Origin: Cardamine occulta
Lineage: Eukaryota; Streptophyta; Magnoliopsida; Brassicales; Brassicaceae
Length of the DNA stretch: 64,000 nucleotides
Direction: 5' to 3'
Assembly: GCA_028015245.1 (NCBI GenBank)
Contig: CM051374.1
Location: forward strand, 8,792,910-8,856,909
The position numbers and the translations under genes are program-made. Position 1 is the first letter of the stretch, and each line of letters opens with the position of its first letter. Below, in pieces: positions 1 through 10,475 of this stretch. The notes beneath the pieces were generated by a model. The model did no database searches, was not told the origin of the DNA, and worked only from the letters and a program-made list of their open reading frames with translations.

Positions 1-65
1 TCAGAAAATGAATTGCCTTAGAGGACGCATAACACGCAAGTTATCTATGGTATAATATTAATTAG

Positions 66-1628
66 GGGAGACATTTCTTTACTGGAGCGGAACTGAACCG
101 AGGATATGCATCTCAGATCCTGAACTTGCTAAACAAGTCTTGTCGAACAAGTTAGGTTTCTTTGTCAGGTCAAAGGCCAGACCCGAGATCGTTAAACTTG
201 TCGGCAGCAAAGGACTTGTCTTTGTCGAAGGTGCTGATTGGATTCGCCATAGAAGAATCTTGAACCCTGCTTTTTCCATCGATAGGCTCAAGGTCTTTTT
301 ATCCTTATTTCTTAACTCGGTTAAAAAAATTAACCCTTATAGAAGTCAGATTTACCTAATCTAATGTTTGCTCTGAAACTTCAATTAATTTGTTGATCAG
401 ATCATGACAAATGTGATGGTGGATTGCACGTTGAAGATGTTAGAGGAGTGGAGAAAACAGAGGAGCGACGACAAAACAGAGCAAGTATTGATGAAAAAGG
501 AAATGAACAGCGAGTTTCTGAGGTTAACGGCTCATATTATAGCGACAGCTGCGTTTGGGAGCAGTTACACCGAAGGAATCGAAGTGTTTAGAAGACTGAA
601 GGAGCTTCAAAATTGTTGTGAAACTTCTCTCATCGACATCTATATCCCTGGAACCGAGTAAGTTAATCACTCTTTTACTTTCAGTTCTTTGTTCAAACAA
701 GATTCTTAGGATTGATCGTGTTAATTTCTTCTATTCTAATTTTTTAAGGTACCTTCCTACGCCTTTCAACTTTCGGATATGGAAGCTGGAGAGGAAAATC
801 AATAACGCAGTTAAAAGAATCATAGATTCAAGACTAGAATCAAAGTCAGATTATGGAGACGATCTTCTAGGAATCATGTTGAAATCTTGCAAATCTCAAG
901 GAAACCAACAAAAGATGAGCATCGAAGAGATCATGCATGATTGTAGGACTTTCTTCTTCGCAGGTCATGAAAATAATGCGAATCTATTGACGTGGACAAC
1001 AATGTTCCTTAGCATGCACCAAGATTGGCAAGAGAAAGTAAGAGAAGAGGTTTTCAAAGAATGCGGTAAAGACAAAACCCCAGAGTCAGACACTTTCTCC
1101 AAACTCAAACTGGTAATGTTCTATTTTCAAATGGTTTCTTGTGGGTCAAGAAAATGATTCTTTGTAGTTGATGAAACATGGTTTATATATATCTTGCAGA
1201 TGAACATGGTGTTCATGGAGTCGCTTAGACTTTATGGACCAGTGACAAGTTTAAACCGAGAAGCAACAAAAGATGTAAAACTAGGTCACCTAGTTATTCC
1301 CAAGGGTACAAACATAATTATCGCACTCCTGAAGATGCATACCGACAAGACCCTTTGGGGATCCGACGCCGACAAATTCAACCCAATGCGATTCTCAAAC
1401 GGCGTTTCCCGAGCCGCCAACCACCTAAACGCTTTCATTACATTCGGAATCGGACCAAGAGTTTGTATTGGCCAAAACTTTGCCATGATCGAAGCTAAGA
1501 CTGTGCTCACCATGATTCTTCAACGGTTCCGGCTTAGCATCTCCGGCGAGTATAAGCACTCGCCGGTGGATCACCTCAGTATCCAACCGCAGTACGGCTT
1601 ACCCATTATGTTTCAGCCTCTCAAGTAA
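66..1628 (+). CDS. Cytochrome P450, CYP709B-like, copy 1 (5' end outside window)
   Basis: Four exons are readable: 66-292, 401-657, 749-1112 and 1200-1628, all with GT-AG borders and matching phases. They equal exons 2-5 of the complete copy at 10476-12382; exon 1 would lie before the window. P450s of this type are ER-anchored, haem-thiolate monooxygenases using NADPH-P450 reductase. Visible motifs are ExxR in MESLRLYGP at the start of the last exon, FNPMRF, and the haem loop FGIGPRVCIG with Cys codon at 1464-1466. The I-helix reads AGHENNAN (960-983), so the Thr of the usual AGHETT, which takes part in oxygen activation in the family, is Asn, as is the following Thr. No stop or frameshift is seen in these exons. 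It may be expressed with altered activity or be an early pseudogene. The family assignment rests on recognised CYP709B-type text and on the two sister copies. Confidence 0.82.
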
Positions 1629-1867
1629 AAAAAAAAAAAAACTATTTATCTACCGTTTACATGTGTCTCGGATATGTTCCCACCGAATAATATATTCGGG
1701 CTTTCTAGATCTTTGTTTTTTTGTTTTTGTCTACATCTTATTTTGGGGACCTTGATTGGATAAATAATCATAATTAAGAAGATTGAGCTTCTATGATGTT
1801 AAAATATGAAGCAGCATGAGAACAAAAAAAAAAAAATATATTGAAGCAGTATATGAAAATATTTACG

Positions 1868-2999
1868 GGCTGAAGCTAATATGGCTACTTTTCTCAGCCT
1901 TGGGTTCTTTGTGGGTCGCATGGTGTAAAACAAAACAGGCTTAGAGGTAGGAGTTTCTGGAGCCTCAAAGAAAATAGCTGTGGATCCTCAATATGGAAGC
2001 AGTTACTAAAGCTCAGGGACTCGGCAAAACCTTTATTATCTTGCAAATTAGGCAACGGTGCCTCCTGTTCATTCTGGCACGACTCATGGATGCCTTTCGG
2101 GGATCTCTACACCTTCCTGGGACCAAACGCTCACCAGCTACTAGGTCTCCCGTTGGATGTAAAGGTCGTCCAAGCCAGAACTGAACATGGTTGGAACCTT
2201 GGTGGCGCTTGATCCAGTAAAATTGAGCATCTTCTTTGTTATCTGGTCACTGTCGACATAATAGACACAGAGGAGGATAAATATATGTGGCTGGCAGCTT
2301 CAGGTGAGCCAAATAACACATTTATCTTTTCAGAAACATGGAATGCTATAAAGATAAAGCGAGATGAGGTTCTTTGGTTTAACTAGGTATAGTTCTCTGG
2401 CTCTGTCCCAAAGCACTCTTTCACCATGTAGCTGGGTTGTTGGGATCGTCTACCAACTTTGTCTAGGATGAGGAATTGGAGAATTTTGCAGGAAGATACT
2501 TGCTACCTTTGTGAAATCTATGGGGAAACAAGGGATCACTTATTTCTGCGATGGCTTACAGTTTTGACATATGGAGATGGTGCCTAGCCAAGCTTCAATA
2601 CCGCTTCACAGGGTTTGACACTTGGGCTGGACTTCTCATTTGGCTACGTTCGCCAACCTCAGAGGACTCTATGACAGAGTTACGATTGGTAGCTGCTCAA
2701 ACGGTTATATACACAATTTGGCGTCAAAGAAACACTCGCATCTTTACTGCTTCTCGCACTCCAGCTGAAGCTCTGATGGTGGTCATAGACAAAGGGATTC
2801 GAAATACTTGCTCTGCAAGACAACACATCCCAAAGTTTAGCATGGCCCTTCAGCTATGGTTCTGAGACTCTATCTCTTTCTAATCTTCTTCTTTTTTTTT
2901 ATTCTATTCTTTACCGGCTAGCTCATACCGGCTATTTGATGTTGTCCCAAATTATTATTAAGTCCGAAGTAAAGTTATAATATCAGAAATTTTATCAAA

Positions 3000-3033
<34 letters not shown>
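1868..3033 (+). mobile_element. 5'-truncated LINE (non-LTR retrotransposon), decayed
   Basis: Across several frames interrupted by stops and shifts, the translation gives the C-terminal part of a plant L1-type reverse transcriptase protein. It starts with SLWVAW and RGRSFWSLK (about 1898-1970), then WKQLLKLRD, GNGASCSFWHDSWMPFG (about 2050-2100), TWNAIK, and the zinc-binding-type region with C-x2-C followed by H (CYLCEIYGETRDHLF, about 2500-2545). A late frame at 2551-2865 contains LRLVAAQTVIYTIWRQRN, typical of the extreme C terminus. The 3' end is A-rich and runs into a TA microsatellite. A 9-bp direct repeat ATATTTACG flanks it (1859-1867 and 3034-3042), which I take as the target-site duplication, fixing both ends. 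It has no intact coding capacity. Confidence 0.85.

Positions 3034-3037
<4 letters not shown>
3009..3037. repeat. (TA)n microsatellite at the LINE tail
   Basis: About 29 bp of uninterrupted TA directly follow the LINE poly-A tract and merge into the 3' copy of the target duplication. It probably grew from the element's A-rich tail. Confidence 0.9.
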
Positions 3038-3040
<3 letters not shown>

Positions 3041-3218
3041 CGACTAAACTAGCATGACCTGATTATGATATTTTAACAGCTAGTCACCGTCGAGACAATC
3101 TATTTGGATTTGCGAAAGAAATAATGACATGATTATGATTATTATTGTTCCAAAATTCAACAATATGCTAAAAGCCTAAAACTAAAGAAAGTGGATTGTT
3201 AAGTCTTAACGAATGCAC

Positions 3219-3494
3219 TTACAGAAATTCATCTTGAGTTCTGTTACGTCTATGTCTCCTCTGGCTAACTTGTGAGGCGTCACTTCTCCTCTGATAGTAT
3301 TGATCTATAGCAGCATCACGAATCCTGTAATCCTGTTCTTGATTCTGCCTAGTATCAGTTCTGGTTTTGTCTCTTTCCTCAAAAGCAGCAAATCTTTCAT
3401 CCATCATCTTTTGCATTCTTGCTGTTATAGCTTCAAGCAAGAGTTTATCGCGTCTGGAGTTACTAGACTCGTCTTCCTCTTCTGAGTGCACCAT
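3219..3494 (-). pseudogene. Ty3/gypsy-like gag, N-terminal fragment
   Basis: A 91-codon minus-strand frame starts at the ATG complementary to 3492-3494. It gives an acidic start (MVHSEEEDESSNSRRDKLL), a charged helical stretch with MDERFAAFEERDK, then an Arg-rich segment RRHRRNRTQDEF. This is the layout of the N terminus of plant gypsy gag proteins, where the conserved capsid region would follow, but here a stop follows DEFL. Position downstream of a primer site and LTR on the same strand supports the call. It is truncated and cannot be functional. Confidence 0.7.
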
Positions 3495-3499
3495 CGGAT

Positions 3500-3953
3500 C
3501 TGTAACAATTTAACAACACACACAGTAAGACGTTCTTTGGGATACTTTAGAACAGATCAAACTCGATTGAGAAGATGAACAGACAATTTCGCAAAATCAG
3601 TTCTAAAATCGTTTTTCCTGCACATCCGAAATTGAAAAAACTATAACTCAGAGAAACATTTTCAGAAAAATACGATTCAAATGTCAATCTTATAGGTAAG
3701 ACACTAAATAACACGATCTGGGTATTTTTATTCAGTTTGAACAAACGAAACAAAAATGATTCGCGAAAACAGTTCTAAAACATTTTTTTCTGCAGATCTA
3801 GAATTCGAACAGCTATAACTATTAGAATACAACCTAGAACAAGACGATTCGACAGCAAATCTGAAAGATAAATTTCTGAATGACAAGCTATGATCGGTTT
3901 TATCCAGATTTAACGAACGAAACAAGAACGAAAACACTTAACTTCTAAGCGCA
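3500..3953 (-). repeat. Retrotransposon leader with internal duplication
   Basis: Between the gag start and the primer site lies an untranslated leader that contains two diverged copies of a roughly 180-190-bp unit. Each has CAGTTCTAAAA, then a poly-T stretch, CTGCA, an AATTC/AAATTG motif and ACTATAACT on the + strand (about 3580-3745 and 3750-3925). Short minus-strand frames here are not coding. Confidence 0.5.
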
Positions 3954-3965
3954 GCTCTGATACCA
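3954..3965 (-). promoter_or_regulatory. Primer binding site (initiator tRNA-Met type)
   Basis: Read on the minus strand this is TGGTATCAGAGC, the usual plant LTR-retrotransposon primer site complementary to the 3' end of initiator tRNA-Met. It lies seven bases inside the LTR end at 3973. Confidence 0.85.
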
Positions 3966-3972
3966 CTTAATA

Positions 3973-4442
3973 TGATTCTACTCCAAAATCGTCACTTCAG
4001 AAGCAAGTGTATATGAAAATGATGGGGTGGTGAGATAGATCGAATGGATTCAAGTAACAGTGGAGTGTAGTGGTCACACTAAGGCTGCGGAATTCCTTAG
4101 ATTTACCAATGGATCAATGGGTCACACAAAGGGAATGAAACTCTTTTGATTTACCGGTTTTGGATCTAGATTCAGAGAGTTTTTGAAAAGAAAGCTGATA
4201 GATAAAATGAAGGTTTACATGAGTTTAAATAGGGAAATCAGAATAAGGATAAAATATAAAAAGATAAAAATAAAAGGAATCAGCTGAAGGTGTAGAAGCT
4301 TCCGGCCGATATTGGTTCAACAAATGGGGTTAGCGAGATGAACAACTACCTCATTAAAAACCTTGACAAGAAAACCCAGTGGGACAAAACTTATCAAGGG
4401 AAAAAGAGTATAATTGCTCACCTTACCCATTTGTTGAAATCA
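3973..4442 (-). mobile_element. Probable 5' LTR of truncated gypsy-like element
   Basis: The primer site fixes the inner border. On the minus strand the segment starts TGATTTCAAC and ends TAGAATCA, giving short inverted ends TGATT/AATCA and about 470 bp. It contains the minus-strand block CTCTTTTTCCCTTGATAAG followed by TTTTGTCCCACTGGG and AAGGTTTTTAATGAGG. A closely similar block sits inside the LTRs of the element at 42595-48329. A TATA-like CTATTTAAAC is on the minus strand near 4222-4231. The outer border is the least certain point; no second LTR or target duplication is seen. Confidence 0.6.
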
Positions 4443-5549
4443 TGCAGCTTGAATCAAAACCAGGAAGATTTGATAAGCATCTCTTTCTCCTGCTCGATTC
4501 TCTAAGTGTGTAAGTAGAAAATTGATAGTCTCCTTGAGCTTCTTGATCCTAACACGCATCATTGGTCCACTTGATATAACTACAACATCCTAAAGTTCAA
4601 GCTTAGGTACACGCTCAGATTCTAATTCCGTATCTTTCGCAATGCTCATATCATCTAGTCAGCAACAAACACCTTTTAAATACACTAGACAATGCAAATA
4701 AAGATACGTAACGATAAAATATGTTACATTTTTAAGATTGAAGTTCACAGGTAACAATCAATCGCATCACACCGTCGGATCTGTCTGTGAAAACACTAAA
4801 CATTACTTTTAATTAGATTTAGTATCGGATATTCGGGTTTCGTTCGTAGAGGCACCCCGACTAATCCTACGAAGTGAACAAAACTATTAGTATGGAATTT
4901 TCTGCGAATTACAAAAAAAAAAAAAATTTTGACATTAGTTTATTTAGTTGTATTTAGCATTGGTATTTAATAATTTTTGTTTTTTTAGTGTTTGGAAGAT
5001 TTTTTGAAATATTAGATATTTAAAGTATTTGAAAAGATTTTTATCCAATAAGAAATAATTGGAGAGATTATTTTTCTTTGCTTGTGATACCTCATATATT
5101 TTTGTTGGTTTGAATTGGCTTTTAGTACGAGATTTTACTATAAAAGCTGGTAATTGGTTTATTAATAGGTATGTTTAGTTATAAATATTTAGTAAGTATA
5201 TATTGTTGGCAATGTACGTATATAATTTAAGAGTTTAAATTAGTTGTTGATATTATGATAAGCATCATGGATATGTACGTATTGGTTTACGTCCAAGCAA
5301 ATGCAAACATGTATATTACTCTCATAATAGCTAATTTTTGTTTAATTACATTTCTACTTATTTAATAAAAGCTATAAGAATTTCAAAACTCGATTCAACT
5401 GTTTATAATCGGGTTATGCCGAATCATGGGTGCAATTTTCAAAAGATTGGTTTTGTATCAGTTTTAAGAATTTCTCATTAAACGGGGCGAAGACATTCTG
5501 AGGCCCAAAAATCTAAAAAAGAAAAAAGAGCCCAACATCATCCCTTTGT
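4443..5549. other. Intergenic, no gene seen
   Basis: AT-rich non-coding DNA with scattered A/T runs. The first 200 bp beyond the LTR border could be older element sequence. I see no reading frame, RNA gene or clear repeat. Confidence 0.5.
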
Positions 5550-5557
5550 ATTATAAA
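5550..5557 (+). promoter_or_regulatory. TATA-like box for the gene at 5855
   Basis: ATTATAAA (5550-5557) lies about 60 bp before a likely 5' UTR exon ending at 5614, followed by a good donor (GTGAGT, 5615). The acceptor at 5845-5846 (TTTCTCAG-like) would give a 5' UTR intron of about 232 bp, leaving the first ATG at 5855. This is a common plant arrangement; it is inferred, not proven. Confidence 0.45.
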
Positions 5558-5854
5558 GGGAAAAAAAAGAAGCTTAGAATTCGACACCGATTTCTTCAGA
5601 GGACGACGAGTTTGGTGAGTGCTTCGTTCGATCCTCTTATGAATTTTTGATGTGATGTCGATTGAGTTGTTGAGATTCAAATAGAATAGGGTTTCTTCAC
5701 TCTGTTGCCCGATCGATTGAAGAATCAAATGCGTTATATTTTTTTAAATGATTCCGACGATTATTTGTGGTTTTGGGAAAATTATGATAATATATTGTAA
5801 TTCTGGCTTTATCTAATTAATGCTTTGGTTATTGGAAACCTCTCAGGCTTAGGG

Positions 5855-6356
5855 ATGGAATCAAATTCGAGCTCCCATGTTCTCCGTCGCAAATTTCCGC
5901 CGTCCAGATATTATCCATACGCTAGGACGATATCATCTGCGAATGAGGAGATGAAAGAGGTGGTTGTAGGTCTAGGAGTGGAGCTATCACTCCATGTAGC
6001 TGAAGCCATGTTCTTGCTGTGTGATGACATTCATACTTTGTTAGGCTTCTGCTTTAAGTTATGGAAGTGTGCAATACCTCTGCTCCCGTGTCTAAAAGGC
6101 TGCTTCGTGTTATTTATCATGTCTACTCTAAAGATATCAAACCCAAGAATGGAGCGTATCAGGATTCTGCCCCGTTTCAATTGATCAGCACCACTTGGAA
6201 AGATTTTTGTGATGGAATCATAGTTCTTCATCGCCTTGTTAAGATTCTCCAAGGAAAAGATTCTTCTTTTGATGATCGACTATTATCATCTGCTATTGCA
6301 AAATACAAGCAACTGCTCAAGAGCCTAGAGGATTTGAAGAAGCAACACCCAAACTG
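5855..6356 (+). pseudogene. Unrecognised small gene, unit 1 (frameshifted)
   Basis: The frame from ATG 5855 reads MESNSSSHVLRRKFPPSRYY, then EEMKEVVVGLGVELSLHVAE and FLLCDD, closely matching unit 2. Around 6050-6065 the similarity jumps to another frame (ATG 6061), which continues SKRLLRVIYHVYSKDIKPKN and FQLISTTWKDF to a stop at 6354-6356. The match to unit 2 on both sides of the jump implies a one-frame indel. Unit 1 lacks the intron of unit 2. I do not recognise the family: the protein is small, mostly helical in appearance, with no signal peptide or membrane segment evident. An unusual splice could in principle bridge the shift, but no convincing GT-AG pair is there. Confidence 0.55.
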
Positions 6357-6389
6357 ATCAGGATTCTTCACAACCTGCTTCAGTCTATT

Positions 6390-7121
6390 ATGGAAAAGCC
6401 ATGGCTTAGCTCTGCCAACCCAAAAGCTATCTTGAGGCATAGCGAGATAAAGAGACTGCCTACATTTTCTTCTCACATGCCGCCTCACTATTCTCCTTAC
6501 ATTCTAGGGTCAGTACCATTATTATCCTTTGAGGGTTTTTCTGTATACAAAGGTGCCTTCTTCATCATACTTACTTGATTTCTTTTGGTTTTTGGCAGGA
6601 AGGATTTCGCATTGGAGAAGCTGAGAGAGGAGGTTGTGGGACTAGGAGTTGAGCTCTCGCTATATGTGGCTGAATTGATGTTTTTGTTGTGTGGTGACAC
6701 TCGTTGTATGTCACTGTTCTGCCATCGGGTACAGAGTTGTACAAAGAGGGAACAGATTCCTGATAGTCCCGTGAGGAAATGCATGCTTCGCGTTATTCAT
6801 TATGTCAACTCGGAATACATCAAACCAGAGAATGCAGTATGTCAGAATGGTGTCCAATGTGGACTGATCAGTACAACTTGGGAGCATTTTGTTGTTGGAA
6901 TCAGAGATCTTGACATCCTTACTTTATTGCTCGGAAGAGGAAGCTGTTTGTTTGGGAGAAAGTATACATCTAGTGTTGAAGAAGCTCTGGAGAAGTTATA
7001 TGAGAGTTTGAGGTGTGCTAGGGATGTTTCAGAGGCGAATGGGTTTCCAAGGGATGTCATGGAGCCTAAAATGTTGGAGTTGTGGGAGTCTGTCTTTGAC
7101 AAAGAAACCGAGGAAGCATGA
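6390..7121 (+). CDS. Unrecognised small protein, unit 2 (two exons, 213 aa)
   Basis: Exon 1 is 6390-6508 and exon 2 is 6599-7121; the intron (GTCAGT...TTGGCAG) joins the frame cleanly (YILG|KDFALEKLREE) and the sum is 214 codons including stop. Conserved with unit 1 are VVGLGVELSL-VAE-MFLLC-D, LRVI-YV-S--IKP-N and LISTTW. Unit 2 adds a C-terminal extension ending in a charged FDKETEEA. It lies about 30 bp after unit 1's stop, so it may be a separate duplicated gene or the downstream half of one older gene; the frame before the ATG stays open, so the start is uncertain. No known domain is recognised. Confidence 0.6.
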
Positions 7122-7624
7122 TGGACTCTCTGAGGAAACGAGACTTGGGATTCTTGTTGACATGTTTAAGCATTTAAAGAAAAACTAAGCCATTAAGCTA
7201 CTACTGTTTTTTCTTACTTCTCTATCTATTCTCCTTTAATCTGTGTTATGGACGGAAATACTCTTTCAAAATAATGAGGCTTCTAGTTTGTGATCTTCCT
7301 CTGTAAAAGTTTACAAAATTATATGCTTGCTAGCAAGGTAACTTCAGTTTCATGTCTGTTGCTGTTACTTGATGTCACCTGGAATGTGTGTGACTTGGGA
7401 TTCTTGTTGACTTGTTCAAGCCAATATATTGAAAGAAATACTATGCCATTCTGTTTCTCTTACTTCTCTGTCTATGTAATGGACGGAAATCGGAATTATG
7501 ACATTGGTGATATAACATTGTATATAGGTGACATTGGTGGCCTTATGACATTGGTGATATTTCTTCAAAAATTGAATTGCTTTAGACGAGTATGCGTAAC
7601 ACTCAAGTTATCTATGGTATATAG
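7122..7624 (+). repeat. Duplicated 3' flank of the small gene, replacing P450 exon 1
   Basis: The stretch 7137-7258 (GACTTGGGATTCTTGTTGAC ... ATGGACGGAAAT) recurs in diverged form at 7388-7490 with the same start and end. It is followed by three GACATTGGTG units (7499-7556). From about 7563 the sequence instead matches the end of intron 1 of CYP709B copy 1 (position 3 onward). So a copy of the small gene's downstream flank abuts the truncated P450 copy 2. Confidence 0.75.
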
Positions 7625-9182
7625 GAGAGACTTTTCTTTACTGGGGCGGAACACAACCGAGGATATGCATCTCAGATCCTGAACTTGCTAAACAGGTCTT
7701 GTCGAACAAGTTTGGTTTCTTTGTCAAGTCAAAGTTAAGACCCGAGATCGTTAAACTTGTCGGCATCAAAGGACTTGGCGTAGTCGAAGGTAACGATTGG
7801 GTTCGCCAGAGAAGAATCTTGAACTCTGCTTTCTCCATCGATAGGCTCAAGGTCTTAATTCTTTTTTTTTTTTTTTTTTGAGAAGTTAACCCTTATAGAA
7901 GACATATTTAACTAAGCTAATGTTTGCTCTGAAACTTCAATTTGTTGATCAGATCATGACAAACGTGATGGTGGATTGCACGTTGAAGATGTTCGAGGAG
8001 TGGAGAAAACAGAGGAGCGAGGACAAAACAGAGCAAATAGTGATGAAAAAAGAAATGAACAGCGTGTTTCTGAGGTTAACGGCTGATATTATAGCGACAG
8101 CTGCGTTTGGGAGTAGTTTACAACGAAGGAATAGAAGTGTTTAGAAGACTGAATGAGCTCCAAAATTTTTGTGAAACTTCTCTCATCGACATCTATATCC
8201 CTGGAACCGAGTAATTTAATCACTCTGTTACTTTCAGTTCTTTGCTCAGACAAGATTCTTAGGATTAGTCATGTTAATTTCTTCTATTCTAATTTCTAAG
8301 GTACCTTCCTACGCCTTTCAACTTTCGGATATGGAAGCTGGAGAGGAAAATCAATAACGCAGTTAAGAGAATCATAGATTCGAGAATACGATCAAAGTCA
8401 AGTTATGGAGACGATCTTTTGGGAATCATGTTGAAAGCTTGCGGATCTCAAGGGAACCAACAAAAGTTGAGCATCGAAGAGATCACACATGAATGTAGAA
8501 CTTTCTTCTTCGGAGGTCATGAAACTATTTCGAATCTATTGACATGGACAACACTGTTGCTAAGCATGCACCAAGATTGGCAAGAGAAAGTCAGAGAAGA
8601 GATTTTCAAAGAATGCGGTAAAGATAAAACCCCAGAGTCAGATACTTTCTCCAAACTCAAACTGGTAATGTTTTTTTTTTCTTCAAAAGGTTTCTTATGG
8701 GTCAAGAAAATGTTTATTTGTTGTTGATGACACATGTTTATGTCTTGTAGATGAACATGGTATTCATGGAGTTGCTTCGACTTTATGGACCAGTGATAGG
8801 TTTGTCTCGAGAAGCATCAAAAGATATAAAGCTAGGTCACCTAGATATTCCCAAGGGTACAAATATAATTATCCCGCTTCTGAAGATGCATACTGACAAG
8901 ACCCTTTGGGGATCTGACGCTGACAAATTCAACCCGATGCGATTCTCAAACGGCGTTTCCCGAGCCGCCAACCACCCAAACGCTCTCCTCTCATTCTCAA
9001 TCGGACCAAGAGCTTGTATTGGCCAAAACTTTGCCATGGTCGAAGCTAAGACTGTTCTCTCCATGATTCTTCAACGGTTTCGGCTCAGTCTCTCTGGTGA
9101 GTATAAGCACGCTCCAGTAGATCAGCCAACTGTTAAGCCTCAGTACGGCTTACCTGTAATGCTTCAGCCTCTGGAAAATTGA
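7625..9182 (+). pseudogene. CYP709B-like P450, copy 2 (pseudogene)
   Basis: Exons 7625-7851, 7953-8210, 8301-8664 and 8751-9182 match exons 2-5 of the sister copies, with intact splice borders. No exon 1 exists upstream. Exon 3 is 258 bp against 257 in copy 1. The extra base is a T near 8117-8119 (AGTAGTTTACAACGAAGG against AGCAGTTACACCGAAGG), which throws the frame into a TAG about 35 bp later. Downstream text is otherwise preserved: I-helix GGHETIS, ExxR as MELLRLYGP, FNPMRF, haem loop FSIGPRACIG. The catalytic Thr is kept here but the preceding Ala is Gly. Two independent lesions make a working P450 very unlikely. The well-preserved 3' half suggests recent inactivation. Confidence 0.88.
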
Positions 9183-10460
9183 AGTAAATGCCCAAATTAC
9201 TGGGATGTCTAAAAGAAACTACTTACTCTTATCTCTCTAGTCTCTCTTACCTTACGTGTATGACAAGTTTTCATATGGGCCAGCTTATTTAACACCCTTA
9301 TGATGAGGGCTAAAAAGTTAATAATATATTGTGCTTAATGCCGGCGTACTAGTAATCTGTAGTATATTGTGTAGTGTGTTAATACTTAATAACACTTCTA
9401 AATGCTAATTGATATTGAATTTGCAGCCAACTTAAAAACAAAGATATATGAAAATTCTAATGTTTCATTTCATGAATAATAATCTAAAGCAACTTGAAAT
9501 CATGAGTAATCGATAATTCTTGATTTCCATGGGCCAGAGAAAGCAATGTATTTGTTGGGACACTATTATTATTATAGTAACAGAGATATTGGCTTTTGTT
9601 TTGTTTTTTTGGGATTAAAACTAAATCACAGTAAATTGAATTTTTGGGGGAAAATAAATAGTTTTGGGGGGGGGGGGGTTTAAGATGTATATCATGGTAA
9701 GTTTGAAATATTAAATTTCGTATAGATATTTCGAACATACTTTCGGTGAGAAAAAAAGAGGACAAAAGTTTGAAAGTTATATGACAACCGAAATTGGACC
9801 AAACGGAAATGGCAAAATGCCAAACGAAAAAACTGGATCGGTGTTTAACATTTATATAATTTACACTATTATACGATTTTCTCAATGTGTCATACAAACA
9901 AGAGTTATCTATAAATCTGCTTCTAACTTGTATGCTTCGAGAAGATAAGATTATTGCATAAGCAGTGACGTCATCTGTCTCCATCATCGACTACTATCTC
10001 AGTATTAAACAAAACACGAAACTAATAAATTACTTTCATAAACTCAACGACTGATTTGAAATCTATATTATATTATAATCAATTTTGTTCAATGAATTTA
10101 AAAAACTGTCCCCACATCAATACATCATATCCTCAAATGAAACCCAAATTTACTGAATGACTCGAAAACGCTGCAATAGGTAAAAAAAAAACAAATGATC
10201 TTTCATAAACTGAAGAAATACTCAAAAAGGGTTTAATGTTAGATGCCAAGTTAACATAATGAATGTTCCTTTCATTATTTATTTTTCTTGTTAGAATTTG
10301 ATTCATTAATTCCCAAAAAGGGAATAAATAGAAGTATGTATGTGCTTATCAGAAACAGAAGCCACGGACCTCCCACTCAATCAATACGTAAAACTGAAAA
10401 CCCCACATCAAAACCACAAAGCAAACTTTAACACTCAAAACCAAAAAAAAAAAAAAAAAA
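9183..10460. other. Intergenic region and promoter of CYP709B copy 3
   Basis: AT-rich spacer without a credible gene; a 167-codon minus-strand frame (9484-9987) has no recognisable features and low-complexity codon use. A G13 run sits at 9666-9678. AATAAATAG at 10323-10331 is a possible TATA element. An A-rich leader ending in an 18-A run (10443-10460) directly precedes the coding region. Confidence 0.5.
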
Positions 10461-10475
10461 ATGTTTGTTCTTTCA

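Noticed and set aside
1286..1513. Minus-strand frames inside P450 exons (also 79-291, 7638-7850, 8837-9064)
   Set aside because: Antisense shadows of conserved P450 coding sequence.
9484..9987. 167-codon minus-strand frame
   Set aside because: No domain, AT-driven composition, crosses a poly-G run; looks accidental.
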